DNA of 64,000 nucleotides, taken from positions 56,238,577 through 56,302,576 of the forward strand of contig CM062289.1 of the NCBI GenBank assembly GCA_031216915.1. The letters run 5' to 3'. This DNA comes from Pictodentalium vernedei. Lineage: Eukaryota; Mollusca; Scaphopoda; Dentaliida; Dentaliidae. Positions within the stretch are counted from its first letter, which is position 1; each line of letters begins with the position of its first letter. The notes under the pieces are model-generated. The model was not told where the DNA came from and made no database searches. It saw nothing but the letters and a program-made list of their open reading frames with translations. The position numbers and the translations under genes were made by a program. This document shows, in pieces, positions 54,500 to 64,000 of the stretch.

Positions 54500-55370
54500 G
54501 TTATTTCACGCTTCATCCGGGGGGGGGGGGAGGCACTAAAAATTCGCAAGACGTGACGTCCTATTTTTTATTAGACTCCTTTTTACACCCACCCACCCAC
54601 TACGTGCAATTTTTCTACTACCGATCTCAGACACCCGCACCCCACTCTCCCATTAAAATCCAAAATAAACTTACCCCAATTGCCCACGTGGGGGTACGAT
54701 GACGCTGTGTGCTGAGACGTACTGCACGCCGAGGTGCACATGTCTGCAGCCGATCTAACCCTGTCTGTGCTGTGTAGTGCGCAGTACCGCTGTGCAGTGT
54801 GTAGTACAGTCGTGGGTTATGATGTTGAAGAGCTGACAGCTGCTCGTCGTTGCTCGGTGGTTCTCTCCGGGTACTCTGGCTTCCTCCACCCGTAAACCTG
54901 TCACCGACACGATATGACCCTGGTTCTTAAAGTGTCGTTAAACACCAATAAATAAATAAATAAATCAATTAATAAATAAATAACTTGGGTTGAATTTTGT
55001 GCATCAGAGAGAATTTTCCCAAAAATATTGTCTGCACATTTTCTACATTTCGAACAAGACACCCACCCCCTACTAACGTGTGACATTTTCCCAGATTAAG
55101 CCGAATATTCTCACGTACAAAGCCTCCTGATGTTGTATTTATGTTAAGAGTGTGATGTGCAACATCATCTTTAAGGTTTGAAACACAAATGATGGTATAT
55201 ATTAGCTGATATATTGATATATTTTTAAAAATTCAAAAAATTGCACAAGTTGGAAATGCACATTTTTGGCGCACTCAAGAGACCCACCCGCCCCCACGTC
55301 ACGTCTTGCAAATTTTTTGTGGATGTTTCACACGTGCAGCAGGCGGTATTCCGGATGAAGTGTTGTTTAA
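54500..55370. mobile_element. Inverted-repeat-bounded element containing a SINE
   Basis: CACGCTTCATCCGG...AATTCGCAAGACGTGACGTC at the left is mirrored near 55300-55365 as CACGTCACGTCTTGCAAATT...CCGGATGAAGTG. A SINE (54668-54985) lies inside. The interior holds no recognised frame; a G-run is at 54529-54540. Confidence 0.5.
54668..54985 (+). mobile_element. tRNA-type SINE, 5' truncated, tail module 3
   Basis: Begins inside the core (CCCCAATTGCCCACGTGGGG), then body with an extra GTGCAGTGTGTAGTACAG segment, TGCTCGGTGGTTCTCTCCGG and the tail CCGACACGATATGACCCTGG. Confidence 0.85.
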
Positions 55371-55465
55371 ATTACGAACCGATTTACGATTTGAACTAAG
55401 ATGAATGAGTTTATCTGGTTTGTTGATTATTTATCCAGACTCCAGTGCCTTCGTGGTACTACATG

Positions 55466-55556
55466 AGAGGTTTATTTACTAAACCTGTGATCGTTAAACG
55501 TTGCCTTGCACAAGGCAACTTTTAACGATCACAAGTTTAGTAAATAAACCTCTCGT
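55466..55556. repeat. Hairpin, ~42-bp arms
   Basis: GAGAGGTTTATTTACTAAAC and TTGCCTTG pair with CAAGGCAA and GTTTAGTAAATAAACCTCTC, with a 2-base centre. Confidence 0.75.
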
Positions 55557-55611
55557 GTTTCACGATATAGGTTTTAGGCTATGGGTAGTGTCTTATTGGA
55601 ACATCTACATT

Positions 55612-55698
55612 ATTGTGATGAGTAGACGGTAACATGGTCTGAGGTTTGCGGTTCGGAGCGCAAACCTCAGACCATGTTTCCGTCAATTCATCACAAAA
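55612..55698. repeat. Hairpin, ~38-bp arms
   Basis: AACATGGTCTGAGGTTTGCG pairs with CGCAAACCTCAGACCATGTT across an ~8-base loop; outer TGTGATGA / TCATCACA also pair. Confidence 0.75.
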
Positions 55699-55728
55699 AT
55701 TTATAGTGTTAGTTTTATCACATTTTAA

Positions 55729-56084
55729 GGGGGAGTGTGGTGGCTCAGTAGGTAGAGATGCAGGCTACAAGCCGAGAGATCCTCGGTTCGAATCCCACCT
55801 GCTGCAACCGCGTTGTGTCCTTGGGCAAGAAACTTCATCTCCATTGCCCGCGTGGGGGCACGATGACGCCGTGTACTAAGGCGTACTGCACGTCGATGGT
55901 ACGCATGTCTTCAACCAGTCTAACCCTGCCTGTGCTGCAGTGCGGAGTTAGATGTTGGGGAGCTGGCAGCTGCTCGTCGTTGCTCGGTGGTTCTCTCCGG
56001 GTACTCCGGCTTCCCCCACCCGTAAAACTGTCATGATTAGCCATTGTGCATAAATATGTGACCTTAAACATCAATAAATAAATA
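55729..56084 (+). mobile_element. tRNA-type SINE, nearly full length
   Basis: Head GGGGGAGTGTGGTGGCTCAG, B-box GGTTCGAATCCCACCTGC, core TTGTGTCCTTGGGCAAGAAA, body, tail module 1 (shortened by about 6 bp), AATAAATAAATAA. Confidence 0.9.
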
Positions 56085-56204
56085 ATGGTAAAACTTCCGG
56101 ACAGCGAATTGTATTATCTTGTCTCCAGAATACTTTGAACTCAAATACAAAGACAGGATGGATTGCGCCAGCACCATTTACAAAACTAGCCATTCAAATT
56201 TTAT

Positions 56205-56320
56205 CGCTTCTGCATTTTTTGTCTCAATGGCACAAATTATGTTTTTGAGGCAAAATACGAAAATGTTTAGTTATTAATATTTTTAAGTGTCGTCTGCTGT
56301 TTTGGTTAGGGGAAGAGTTG
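56205..56320 (-). mobile_element. TTAA-element remnant A17
   Basis: TTTTTTGTCTCAATGGCACA, ATGTTTTTGAGGCAAAA and GTGTCGTCTGCTGTTTTGGT are degraded type I landmarks; hairpin tip and ends are gone. Confidence 0.6.
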
Positions 56321-56384
56321 AAATTTAAGTCCGATCCCTGTGTGTCCTCCGATATCATTTTAAATGTATGTAATATGTTTGTTA

Positions 56385-56624
56385 CCCTTTACCAAACGTA
56401 ACGGCCAAAAACGGCCCGCGCTATTTACAAAAATTGCCAATCAATTTTCATTATTTTTTCATTTTTTGTCTCAAAAACATAGGTTATGACCCTCATTGGA
56501 ACGAGCTCGACGAGCTCGTTCCAATGAGGGGTCATAACCATGTTTTTGAGACAAAAAATGAACAAAATTAGTTATTCAAGAATTTGTTTTGCAAATGTCG
56601 TCTGCTTTTCATGTTAGGTAAAGG
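56385..56624 (-). mobile_element. TTAA element A18 (type I)
   Basis: Right TTAA at 56625-56628; the left target has mutated to TTAC (56382-56385). Intact hairpin with CATTGG / CCAATG. Confidence 0.85.
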
Positions 56625-56628
56625 TTAA

Positions 56629-57266
56629 CTGCTTACAAAAAGGTTAGGGTCGGACATGACAATTAGAATCGGTCGGAAAACCGGTACCATTTCAGTTTCC
56701 TCTTCCTTAGCCTAACTAAACTGAATACACCATACTCTCCCGGACATTTTGTATCTGATCGCGCATGGTAGTTTGCATTAGAGACACGGGGGCTGGGGAC
56801 CACGAGAGAGTGTGTGTGTGTGGGGGGGGGGGGGGGACATGTGGCCCCATCCTGTTCCATAAATGGTTTATTGAGAGAGGGATGGGGGTTAAGGCCAAGT
56901 TATGTTTATCAACCCACCAGTGTAATCTTGATGGAAATAACCAGAGGAGGCATGCAGAGATCCTTTCCCCTTAATTGCTAGAGTGCAGGAAGCCCATATG
57001 TGGGATTTATTCTTAAGTTCACGTACCACAACTCAAAGGTTGCATATTTTGTGGATGTGATTCATATTATCTTTGAAGTGACGTCATTTATTCTGCATGC
57101 AATTGCCTTTTTATAATTTAAGGGACAGTACCCGTAGGTACTCTCCCAAAAACTGGAACAAGGCAAGAATTGTGAACACATTTTGACAACTAAAATAATT
57201 TAGCACTTTACCATTTACGGCTTGACCGAAGATATGTCCTCGTTTCACTTGTCTCTTGTACGGCCT
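56629..57266. other. No gene; degraded D-like hairpin at about 57112-57160
   Basis: AGTACCCGTAGGTACTCTCC resembles the D hairpin centre (GGGAGAGTGCC type). A G-run lies at 56821-56836. Confidence 0.45.
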
Positions 57267-57270
57267 TTAA

Positions 57271-57509
57271 CCCTTTACCCAACGCAGACGATTACAAAAT
57301 TTATTATTTTAAATATCAATTTTTAAATTTAAAAAAAAATTCAACAAAACCATATCATGTGACCCCTCTTTGGAACGAGCTCGATGAGCTCGTTCCAAAG
57401 AGGGGTAACATGATATGGTTTTGTTGAAACTTTTCGAAAAATAATATTTTTTCAGCTGCTGAATTTGAATATTACGCGGGCGGATGCGGGTGGTTCGTTG
57501 GGTAAAGGG
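57271..57509 (+). mobile_element. TTAA element A19 (type II)
   Basis: Left TTAA at 57267-57270; the right target has become TGAA (57510-57513). Hairpin tip variant CTTTGG / CCAAAG on both arms. Confidence 0.85.
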
Positions 57510-57513
57510 TGAA

Positions 57514-58525
57514 AGTCGAGAAAATACATTTTTTGGCCTCATATCTAACAAATTTCCCCTTCGAGTCGAAACATTGTTATTTGTTTCACAATATTTTATT
57601 TCCAGAAAATATAATAGTACAAAACAAAGATTACACTACATGAACAAATATTATCAACAGAAAAATGGATCCAGCAGCAAGCTGATGCCTATGTAAGCGG
57701 TCTTAACGCCAGGAAGTGAACATTGAAGTTAACACAACGCAATATTCCCATTTATTACACGCCAATTACAAAATATTTCCATATTTGCAAATCCGTACGG
57801 AACACGTGTTCCATACCAATTATCTGTTGACGGACTATTTTTCCACCTGTCGTAATGGATCCATCAAAAGGACTGAACTCCGCCCATTTTGATAATCGTC
57901 CATTCGAAACGTCGCTTTCTCACCCGGATCAATTTGGAAGCTGCGGTGACAGCCGATAAATCGAATGTCAACTGAATGTCAATGTTTTTGTTCAAATCCA
58001 CCCAAATTAACGAAATTAAACTAAATTCTAAAAATGAACATCTGTATCTCTCAGATAACGACAGTTAATTTCTTAAAAATACGAACAAATAATCTATTTG
58101 GAAATATTTTCATTTATAGTTTTCCGTTTACGTATCGATCTGTCACACGTGTTTGCCAATCACACCTGAGTTTTTGTCTTTGTTTTTATTTCAAGCAGCC
58201 GTCAGAACGGGGTGGGGGTTTGAATTTTTAAATTAATGGATTCAATGTCACAGAGATGTGTAATAAACATATAACTCTATTTTCTGTGCTGGCAAACATG
58301 CCGTATTGACGGACGCATTCACACATCGTGACTTTCCGTGTATTTTCGTCACAACAGCAAGATGGTAATCTGCAAAATAAGGTTTCATCGAGTAATGCCC
58401 TGAAGCTAGGCGGAAGGAGGCAGCGCGGGATCTTTTTCGCCAGAAGAGTGCTAAAGGAAAAGACTTGACTCTCCGAGAATTGTAACTGAGAAGCTCTCGA
58501 GTATTCTTTCTTAACGTATTTACGG
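57514..58525. other. No recognisable feature
   Basis: No gene or repeat signature noticed. Confidence 0.4.
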
Positions 58526-58533
58526 GTTCAAAT

Positions 58534-59079
58534 TAGGGCTGTCACGATTTTTCAATTTAGGAATCGATTAATCGTCGCAAATAATCCATAATAATCGATT
58601 AATCGTACCTAGATGACCCCCACCCCTCTCCCTCTCTTTGAAGTCGATAAAAATGAAGTTCAAGTCAGCTGACCTACCTCAAGTAAACAACGAAGACGAT
58701 CAACTTTTAGGTACATTCAAAGCTTTGATGTTCTGAACTTTTGAACCGTCAGTGTAATAATCAAGACCGGTCGGCAGTTGCGAACTTCGCAACTGCCGAC
58801 CGGTCTTGATTATTACACTGACGGTTCAAAGATTCAGAACATCAAAACTTTGATAAATGTACCTGGAAGACAAATACTTCCAACGGCTTCTTGGGGTTTA
58901 ACATCGATGTTCTTAACTCAATACCTTTAGAAACAATAGTTTTTTTCATCAAATTTTCTTTTAATTATTAAACGTCTAAAACGAGATACAATTTACCGAT
59001 TATTCGACAACGAAAAATACTAATCGATTTCGCCGTGACCGATCAACAATCGATTAATCGATTGATCGTGACAGCCCTA
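58534..59079. mobile_element. hAT-like element, 546 bp, perfect 8-bp duplication
   Basis: GTTCAAAT flanks both sides (58526-58533, 59080-59087). Ends TAGGGCTGTCACGAT and ATCGTGACAGCCCTA. A ~190-bp central palindrome (about 58680-58866) pairs GTACATTCAAAGCTTTGATG with a near complement and has GCGAACTTCGC at its single-base centre. Confidence 0.95.
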
Positions 59080-59087
59080 GTTCAAAT

Positions 59088-59499
59088 GACAATACGGGTG
59101 GGGTGGGATCGGGTATAACAACGGCCCTTGGTCTGTAATAACCAAATAAAGAAGCTATTCAATCGACGGGGGATTCCTAAAGCTTTATATCATTCCTTGG
59201 GTGGATAAATGATGTACCATCTGTAATTCTTTAGCATTGCATATGGCACCTTGTTCCTCTCAAGGGTTGATATGTATATAATATCAATACTATTGAGTAT
59301 CATATTACAATTTATGATACATTGTAAACTCCCAGCCTTAAACTCATACTCAGAGTCGAGTGTTCTTTTTGATACACAGCCCCCATCCTCTGCCCTAGGG
59401 TGCTTCCGGTGCTCTTGGTGATCTGATGTTCACCGTGATGGAAGTTTCTATGATTCTTTCTGAATACGGATCCCCAAACTATCAAGGAAGTCAACAAAA
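59088..59499. other. Possible LINE 3' flank
   Basis: No motif recognised; lies just downstream of the antisense LINE fragment. Confidence 0.4.
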
Positions 59500-59950
59500 T
59501 CAACGAGTTGACTTAATATATCTATGAGGATAGGGAAGGATAGCGGAGTTGGTTCGTAAGCTGTAATTGGAATTGCCGTGAAGAAGAGATTCCATGTTGA
59601 TGTCGTGTGGTGGTTGTTCAAGGCCGATCCTTCTGATGTACAAATAAAGAGGGCAGTTAAAGAGATAATGAGGAGTTGTTTCACGTTCACCACAACCACA
59701 TAAGGGCGGGTGTGCCAGAAAAACTATTGAACAGGTGATCATTGGGGTTACTGCAACCCAAACGTAGTCTTCAGTGATATATTTGAGTCATACGTGATCT
59801 GGAGGTGTACAACCATTTCGTAGTAGGAAGCTTATTTTTATTTAGGTATGAATTGAAGTTTCTGATGGAAGTAGTTTCGGAAATTTCAGGGGATAGGATA
59901 TTCCACAGCATGGATGTAGAGGGTAAATACAGATTACTCTAACAGTCAAT
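59500..59950 (-). pseudogene. LINE C-terminal fragment with zinc-knuckle tail, antisense
   Basis: Minus-strand reading gives STSMLWNILSPEISETTSIR, then RLRLGCSNPNDHLFN, then HPPLCGCGERETTPHYLFNC, where the Cys-x-Cys...His...Cys spacing is the LINE C-terminal zinc knuckle. It continues HGNSNYSLRTNSAILPY. Frame changes lie between blocks. No RT core is present; the 5' side runs into a hairpin cluster. Confidence 0.7.
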
Positions 59951-59952
59951 TG

Positions 59953-60225
59953 ATCTGTGTTGTTGTATTTCCGTCGAGTTGACGAGATGAGAGATCGGCA
60001 AGATCAAACGAGACGCTACAGGCGTCGAGTTTATTCTGGCCTATCTCATCTCGTCAGCGAGGCGGAATACAACACAGGTATCTTGATCTGAGAATCTCTT
60101 CTGGCCGATCTCATCTCGTCACTCTCGTTGACGAAATGAGATCGGCCAGAATAAACTCGACGCCTGCGGCGTCTCGTTTGATCTGGCCGATCTCATCGCG
60201 TCAACTCGACGGAATACAACATAGA
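59953..60225. repeat. Compound palindrome cluster
   Basis: The motif GGCC(G/T)ATCTCATCTCGTCA and its complement occur several times; GAGACGC(T/C)...GCGTCGAG pairs occur twice. The outer sequences GTATTTCCGTCGAGTTGACG and CGTCAACTCGACGGAATAC are inverted. Confidence 0.75.
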
Positions 60226-60877
60226 TAAATAGACTGTTGTAGTAATTTGTTTATTATATTGCAGTTAGTATTTTTGACTGGTCACAACATCTGAAAAAGC
60301 AAATACAACAAGAATTATATTAGCCAAATAACCATTAACAATTTATGGAATTGGGGGATCCCAAACGCGTAATAATATCGAACGTTCGTTTCGAACATGA
60401 AACTTGAAAATCAAAACAATGGAGACAAGACTTGAATTTCAATCGGAATCGCTTTCGAAAACACAGATAAATCGTCCATATTTTTTTTTAAAATAGATCT
60501 ATTATTCGTTTATTTCAACGTTTTTGACAACGTTTTCGCAATCTATATTTGTCACTTGGTAACGGGCAGACGCAATATCAACAAAAAATCGAGTACGTTC
60601 GATTCGATATAATATTGCAGCAGATTCTCATTTCTCTTTCAATCGCATGTCGTGAAACGCGCAAACTACGTAATTGTTTTTTATTGACTTCTGCAACTGG
60701 TCACAGAAAAGCAGTGTTTTCATATACGGTGTTAATAAACAATTCAATTCAATGTTTATTTCCGTTCATCATTAAAATGACATTTAGAAAATATTCCATA
60801 ACATATAGTTACAGAAAATAAAATTAAACATTGCGTAGAGGCTTATATAGACACAACTCAAGGATCAGTACACTATA
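60226..60877. other. No recognisable feature
   Basis: Nothing recognised. Confidence 0.4.
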
Positions 60878-61133
60878 CAGTACGTGGAGAATGTATTATC
60901 ACTAAATCACCCACAGAGTGGAGATTCCACCCAAGCTATAATTGCATTTTTTTGCAAAGCATAACAAGCACAAGCAAAGTTTCAGCCATTGGACCTCCGG
61001 GTTAAACCCGGAGGTCCATTGGCTGAAACATTGCTTGAGTTTTTAATCAATATATACACAATTTGAAAGTTATAGTTTGGGTGATAACTCCACTACGCGG
61101 GTGATTTAGTTACAATCCACTCTCCATGTACTG
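60878..61133. mobile_element. TA element B6
   Basis: Flanked by TA (60876-60877, 61134-61135); ends CAGTACGTGGAGAATG and CACTCTCCATGTACTG. Core palindrome intact. Confidence 0.9.
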
Positions 61134-61135
61134 TA

Positions 61136-61859
61136 GTACTGATCCACGTTTGACCTAGGACACCCCGGATCATCAGCGATCTCATTTAGTTGAATATGTT
61201 TAACCTGCTTCAAAAACAGAGACTTGGGTTAAAATATATATGCGCTAAAACCATTTGTATTAAAACTGACTTTAAAGCGTTGTACATACTATGCGCTTTT
61301 TGTTTATTTAATTTACCATTGTGTTTTATATATAAGCTCAACATGAGTAATAAGTGCGCTAGCCCCAGTATGGAAGTCCTCTTCAAGTAATCGAAAGTTA
61401 ACTCCTTTACTACCGATGCGTTTCAGTACAGTAGAGGAAAATTTTATTTAGTAAAAAATTAGAACGAATTGGACAATTTGATTTTTAAAATCCACTGCCT
61501 CCAGGCAGATGATTCTAAATTTCAATATATTTAAGATTTCGCATCAATTTACCTAACGCCGACTTTAAAGCACGACCACTACAGTCGTTGCTGGTAGGAA
61601 AGAGCTATGAAGGGGACTTCTGGGGCGGCACAGTTAGTGTCTGATGATCCAAGGTGCCTCGTAGAAGAATTTACACTATTTGTATTAAATCGTATGTCTT
61701 GTATGCAATACTAAATATCTTCGACCCACCTACTGACCCACCTGTTGCTGCGTCCCCCATCCTCTAAGTGTAGACCAAACATGTTTTTTAGCCCGGTGAC
61801 TATAAATTGTTTATGATAAGAGTTCTGTACCATCACACAGGTATATATCTCATGAAATA
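61136..61859. other. No recognisable feature
   Basis: Nothing recognised. Confidence 0.4.
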
Positions 61860-63900
61860 GACTTTAACACACAGTTTACGAAACGAGCCACATTAGAAAG
61901 GATGTGAGAATTTCGATTGCTAAAGAGTTGCTGAAGTTTAATCATATTTGGTCTTCTAAAATAATATGGTTTCAAGTATTTTTGACGCAGATATTGTCAT
62001 ATTAAACCACGAGCCTGTTTCTATCGGTAATTTGTGATTTCTGGTCCTGAATTTTAATAATATATGTATCAATTTATCCTGTTTTAGGGAGAGATAAAAT
62101 TCTCTTTCAAAACTACCTTTTATAACCCTACTATAAAATAAAAATTTGTTTGAATTTGCCATATCGGTTTCCCACTCTTGAATATATTGGTCATATAACC
62201 TCCGCTTGACAGATTCCTTAAACCAATTACGGTTATAAGGAGCTTGGTTCCACTAAATTTCTGACATCCCTAAGCCATTTAGCGTTTCTCATACCCATTC
62301 AGTATAATGAAATTTCGTATTCCGCTGTGAATGTAATCTGTACACACTCCAGTAAAGTGTGCATGATAATTTATTACCATTTCCGTTTACCAGTGTTGCC
62401 CAAAAATTGAGACATTGAAGTTTTATTTTGATATCAATAGGACAAATTCCCAATTCTCCGAAGATAAATACAGAAGCAGTAGATTTTCTTAGCTTAACCC
62501 TTTACCCAACGTAACGGCCAAAACCGGCCAGCGCTATTCTCAAAAATAGCCAATTAATTTTCAAAATATTTTCATTTTTTGTCTCAAAAACATAGGTTAT
62601 GACCCCTCGTTGGAACGAGCTCGTCGAGCTCGTTCCAACGAGGGGTCATAACCTATGTTTTTGAGACAAAAAATGAAAAAAATTAGTTATTCAAGAATTT
62701 TTTTTGCAAGTGTCGTCTGCTTTTCATGTTAGGTAAAGGGTTAAGAATAAATTTGAGAAACCATAACTCTAGCTTTTTTATGGAATTAATATTTCCAATC
62801 CCCCAAACTTCACACCCGTAGATAAGTATAGGCACAATCGATTTCTCGTATATTTCTACAAGAGAAACTACGGGAAACTACGGGAAACTACGGGAAGCCG
62901 ATGTTGTCTACACCTATTTAACCAACAGTACATTACTTTTTTCAGCTTGGCATCTCAAATTTTTTTCCAAAACAACGTTACCATTTCGATGAAATGTTGT
63001 GCCCAAATACTTCTAAGAATCCATTATTTCCAATTGCACAGTATCTTGCGAAAAAGTGGGCGCCGTAGCTAGTTTCTTACCAAAGATCATTATTTTACTT
63101 TTACTAAAATTAACTTTCAATCTCCAATTTTTGCAGTATTCGTAATAAGTGTCTAAAGCTTTTTGAAGGCCTTCGGATGATTTCGAAACTAATAGGGTAT
63201 CATCCGCATAGAGCAATAGGAATAATTTAACGTATATGCTTAAATTTACATCATCTGTCACTTTTGGGGTTATACCAGGACACTCATTTTGAATCATGAA
63301 ATACTCCAAAGCATTCATCAAAATACAGAACAAAACTGATGATGAATTGTCCCCCTGTTTAACCCCTAAGTTGCTTGGAATGTACGCGGAATATTCCCCG
63401 TTGACACACACACAAGATTTAATCCCATTATACACAGCTCTCAAAACGTTAAGAATTCTCCCCGAAAAATTAATATTCATAATTTTTTCCACAACCTATT
63501 CTCCATACCGATCAAAGGCCTTGGCTAGATCCATAAAAGCACAGAATAATCGGGGTTTTTTTTTGGGGGGGGGGGGAGGGGGGTTAATTACGTGTATTGC
63601 TGAGTATAGAGTAAAAATATGATCGAGCGTTGAGTAATTTCTGCGAAAACCGGCCTGACATTTACTTACTAAATTATTTTCTTCTAAAAAATTGGATAGC
63701 CGCACACTTAGTGTACTGTTAAACATTTTGCATACACAACTGCCAAGGGTAATTTTTCTAAAATTTTTGGGTTTGAATTTATCGCCTTTTCCTTTGAAAA
63801 TTGGTTTTATTATTCCTGTCAACCAATCCAATGGAATTAAACCAGTATGTAAAACAATATTAAAAAAGTTTTAAAAAAATAAGTTTAAAGTCTTCAATTG
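61860..63900 (-). pseudogene. LINE reverse transcriptase and C-terminal domain, antisense
   Basis: Minus-strand reading from the right: GIIKPIFKGKGDKFKPKNFR, SKCQAGFRRNYSTLDHIFTL and FCAFMDLAKAFDRYGE (first catalytic Asp). Then SNLGVKQGDNSSSVLFCILM, LLLYADDTLLVSKS with an intact YADD box, and LKVNFSKSKIMIF. The thumb follows (FLKFILKLRKSTASVFIFGE) across the A20 insertion. The C-terminus has LLKFRTRNHKLPIETGSW but lacks the zinc-knuckle, then KPYYFRRPNMIKLQQLFSNR and a stop near 61860. An A/G-rich stretch at 63560-63590 disrupts the region before AFMDLAKAF. Same family as 18970-19391. Frameshifts make it inactive. Confidence 0.85.
62498..62740 (-). mobile_element. TTAA element A20 (type I) inside a LINE
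   Basis: Flanked by TTAA (62494-62497, 62741-62744). Excision with one TTAA restores the minus-strand frame FLKFILKLRKSTASVF. Intact hairpin with CGTTGG / CCAACG. Confidence 0.9.
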
Positions 63901-63922
63901 TGCATTTTATATACTCGTTTTA

Positions 63923-64000
63923 ACCCTTTACCCAACGAATCGCCCGCATCCGTCCGCGTAATATACAAATTCAGCAGTTGAAAAAATATTATTTTTCAAA
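63923..64000 (-). mobile_element. TTAA element A21 (type II), cut by window end
   Basis: TTAA at 63919-63922, end CCCTTTACCCAACGAATCG, type II arm CGCCCGCATCCGTCCGCG. The hairpin lies beyond the window. Confidence 0.85.

Noticed and set aside
55466..55698. microRNA precursors
   Set aside because: Arms are long and nearly perfect with no bulges or mature-length signature; they fit foldback elements better. Small-RNA data would be needed to argue otherwise.
43320..56084. tRNA genes (A-box and B-box present)
   Set aside because: The matches are SINE heads followed by the SINE core and AATA tail; they lack a foldable complete tRNA with acceptor pairing.
6367..62740. CRISPR-like array, because the GAGCTC hairpins recur
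   Set aside because: Spacing is irregular (kilobases), each copy has its own TTAA duplication, and the genome is eukaryotic.

Overview
This is a repeat-dense, AT-rich stretch of an animal nuclear genome. I find no convincing host protein-coding exon, no functional RNA gene and nothing prokaryotic. The mix of repeats suggests a marine lophotrochozoan, most likely a mollusc: APE/RT LINE fragments, tRNA-headed SINEs with a TGTCCTTGGGCAAGACACTT core and AATA tails, and minisatellites rich in AGGTCA half-sites. The species assignment is an inference from repeat style only.

The window is a stack of mobile-element debris. (1) About twenty copies of short TTAA-flanked elements with CCCTTTACC ends look like non-autonomous piggyBac-type elements. 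They have at least three kinds of arms around one shared hairpin tip. Two further TTAA-flanked families (D at 11967 and 48228; E at 7972) are present. (2) Six full copies of a TA-flanked CAGTACGTGG element, plus one with different ends, share a palindrome around CCGGGTTTAACCCGG. (3) Several hAT-like elements have 8-bp target duplications (4706, 18145, 37385, 41201, 43833, 58534), and one related element at 49171 has a 5-bp duplication. (4) There are about fourteen SINE copies in both orientations, and one 5S-rRNA-headed SINE at 40330. (5) There are two decayed Tc1-like transposase genes (28195, 44536) and seven LINE fragments (17101, 18970, 22908, 32363, 46940, 59500, 61860). An SGNH-hydrolase-like fragment pair at 52139-53690 is also broken.

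Nesting gives the relative ages. LINE reading frames at 17.7, 23.0, 48.2 and 62.5 kb are interrupted by TTAA elements, and removing the element plus one TTAA restores the frame each time. A Tc1-like element at 43695-46084 holds both a hAT element and a SINE. A TA element sits in one unit of a tandem repeat at 24566 while the neighbouring unit (25157) preserves the empty site. A TTAA element (8078) sits inside another (7972).

Layout: 1-5.5 kb foldback arms, receptor-motif minisatellite, 81-bp repeats and a hAT element; 6-16.6 kb hairpin elements; 17-19.4 kb a LINE with two insertions; 20-27.8 kb SINEs, TTAA and TA elements and satellite-like units; 28-29.2 kb a Tc1 transposase; 30-41 kb TTAA elements, SINEs and the 5S-SINE; 41-46.2 kb the hAT/pogo/SINE/Tc1 nest; 46.6-50.1 kb an antisense LINE; 51-54.2 kb minisatellites, SGNH fragments and a duplicated block; 54.5-61 kb hairpins, SINEs and hAT; 61.8-64 kb another antisense LINE.

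The most interesting pattern is architectural. Non-autonomous elements with different ends and target rules (TTAA, TA, 8-bp) repeatedly carry a long, nearly loop-free palindrome, and in two cases the same palindrome is mounted on different ends.
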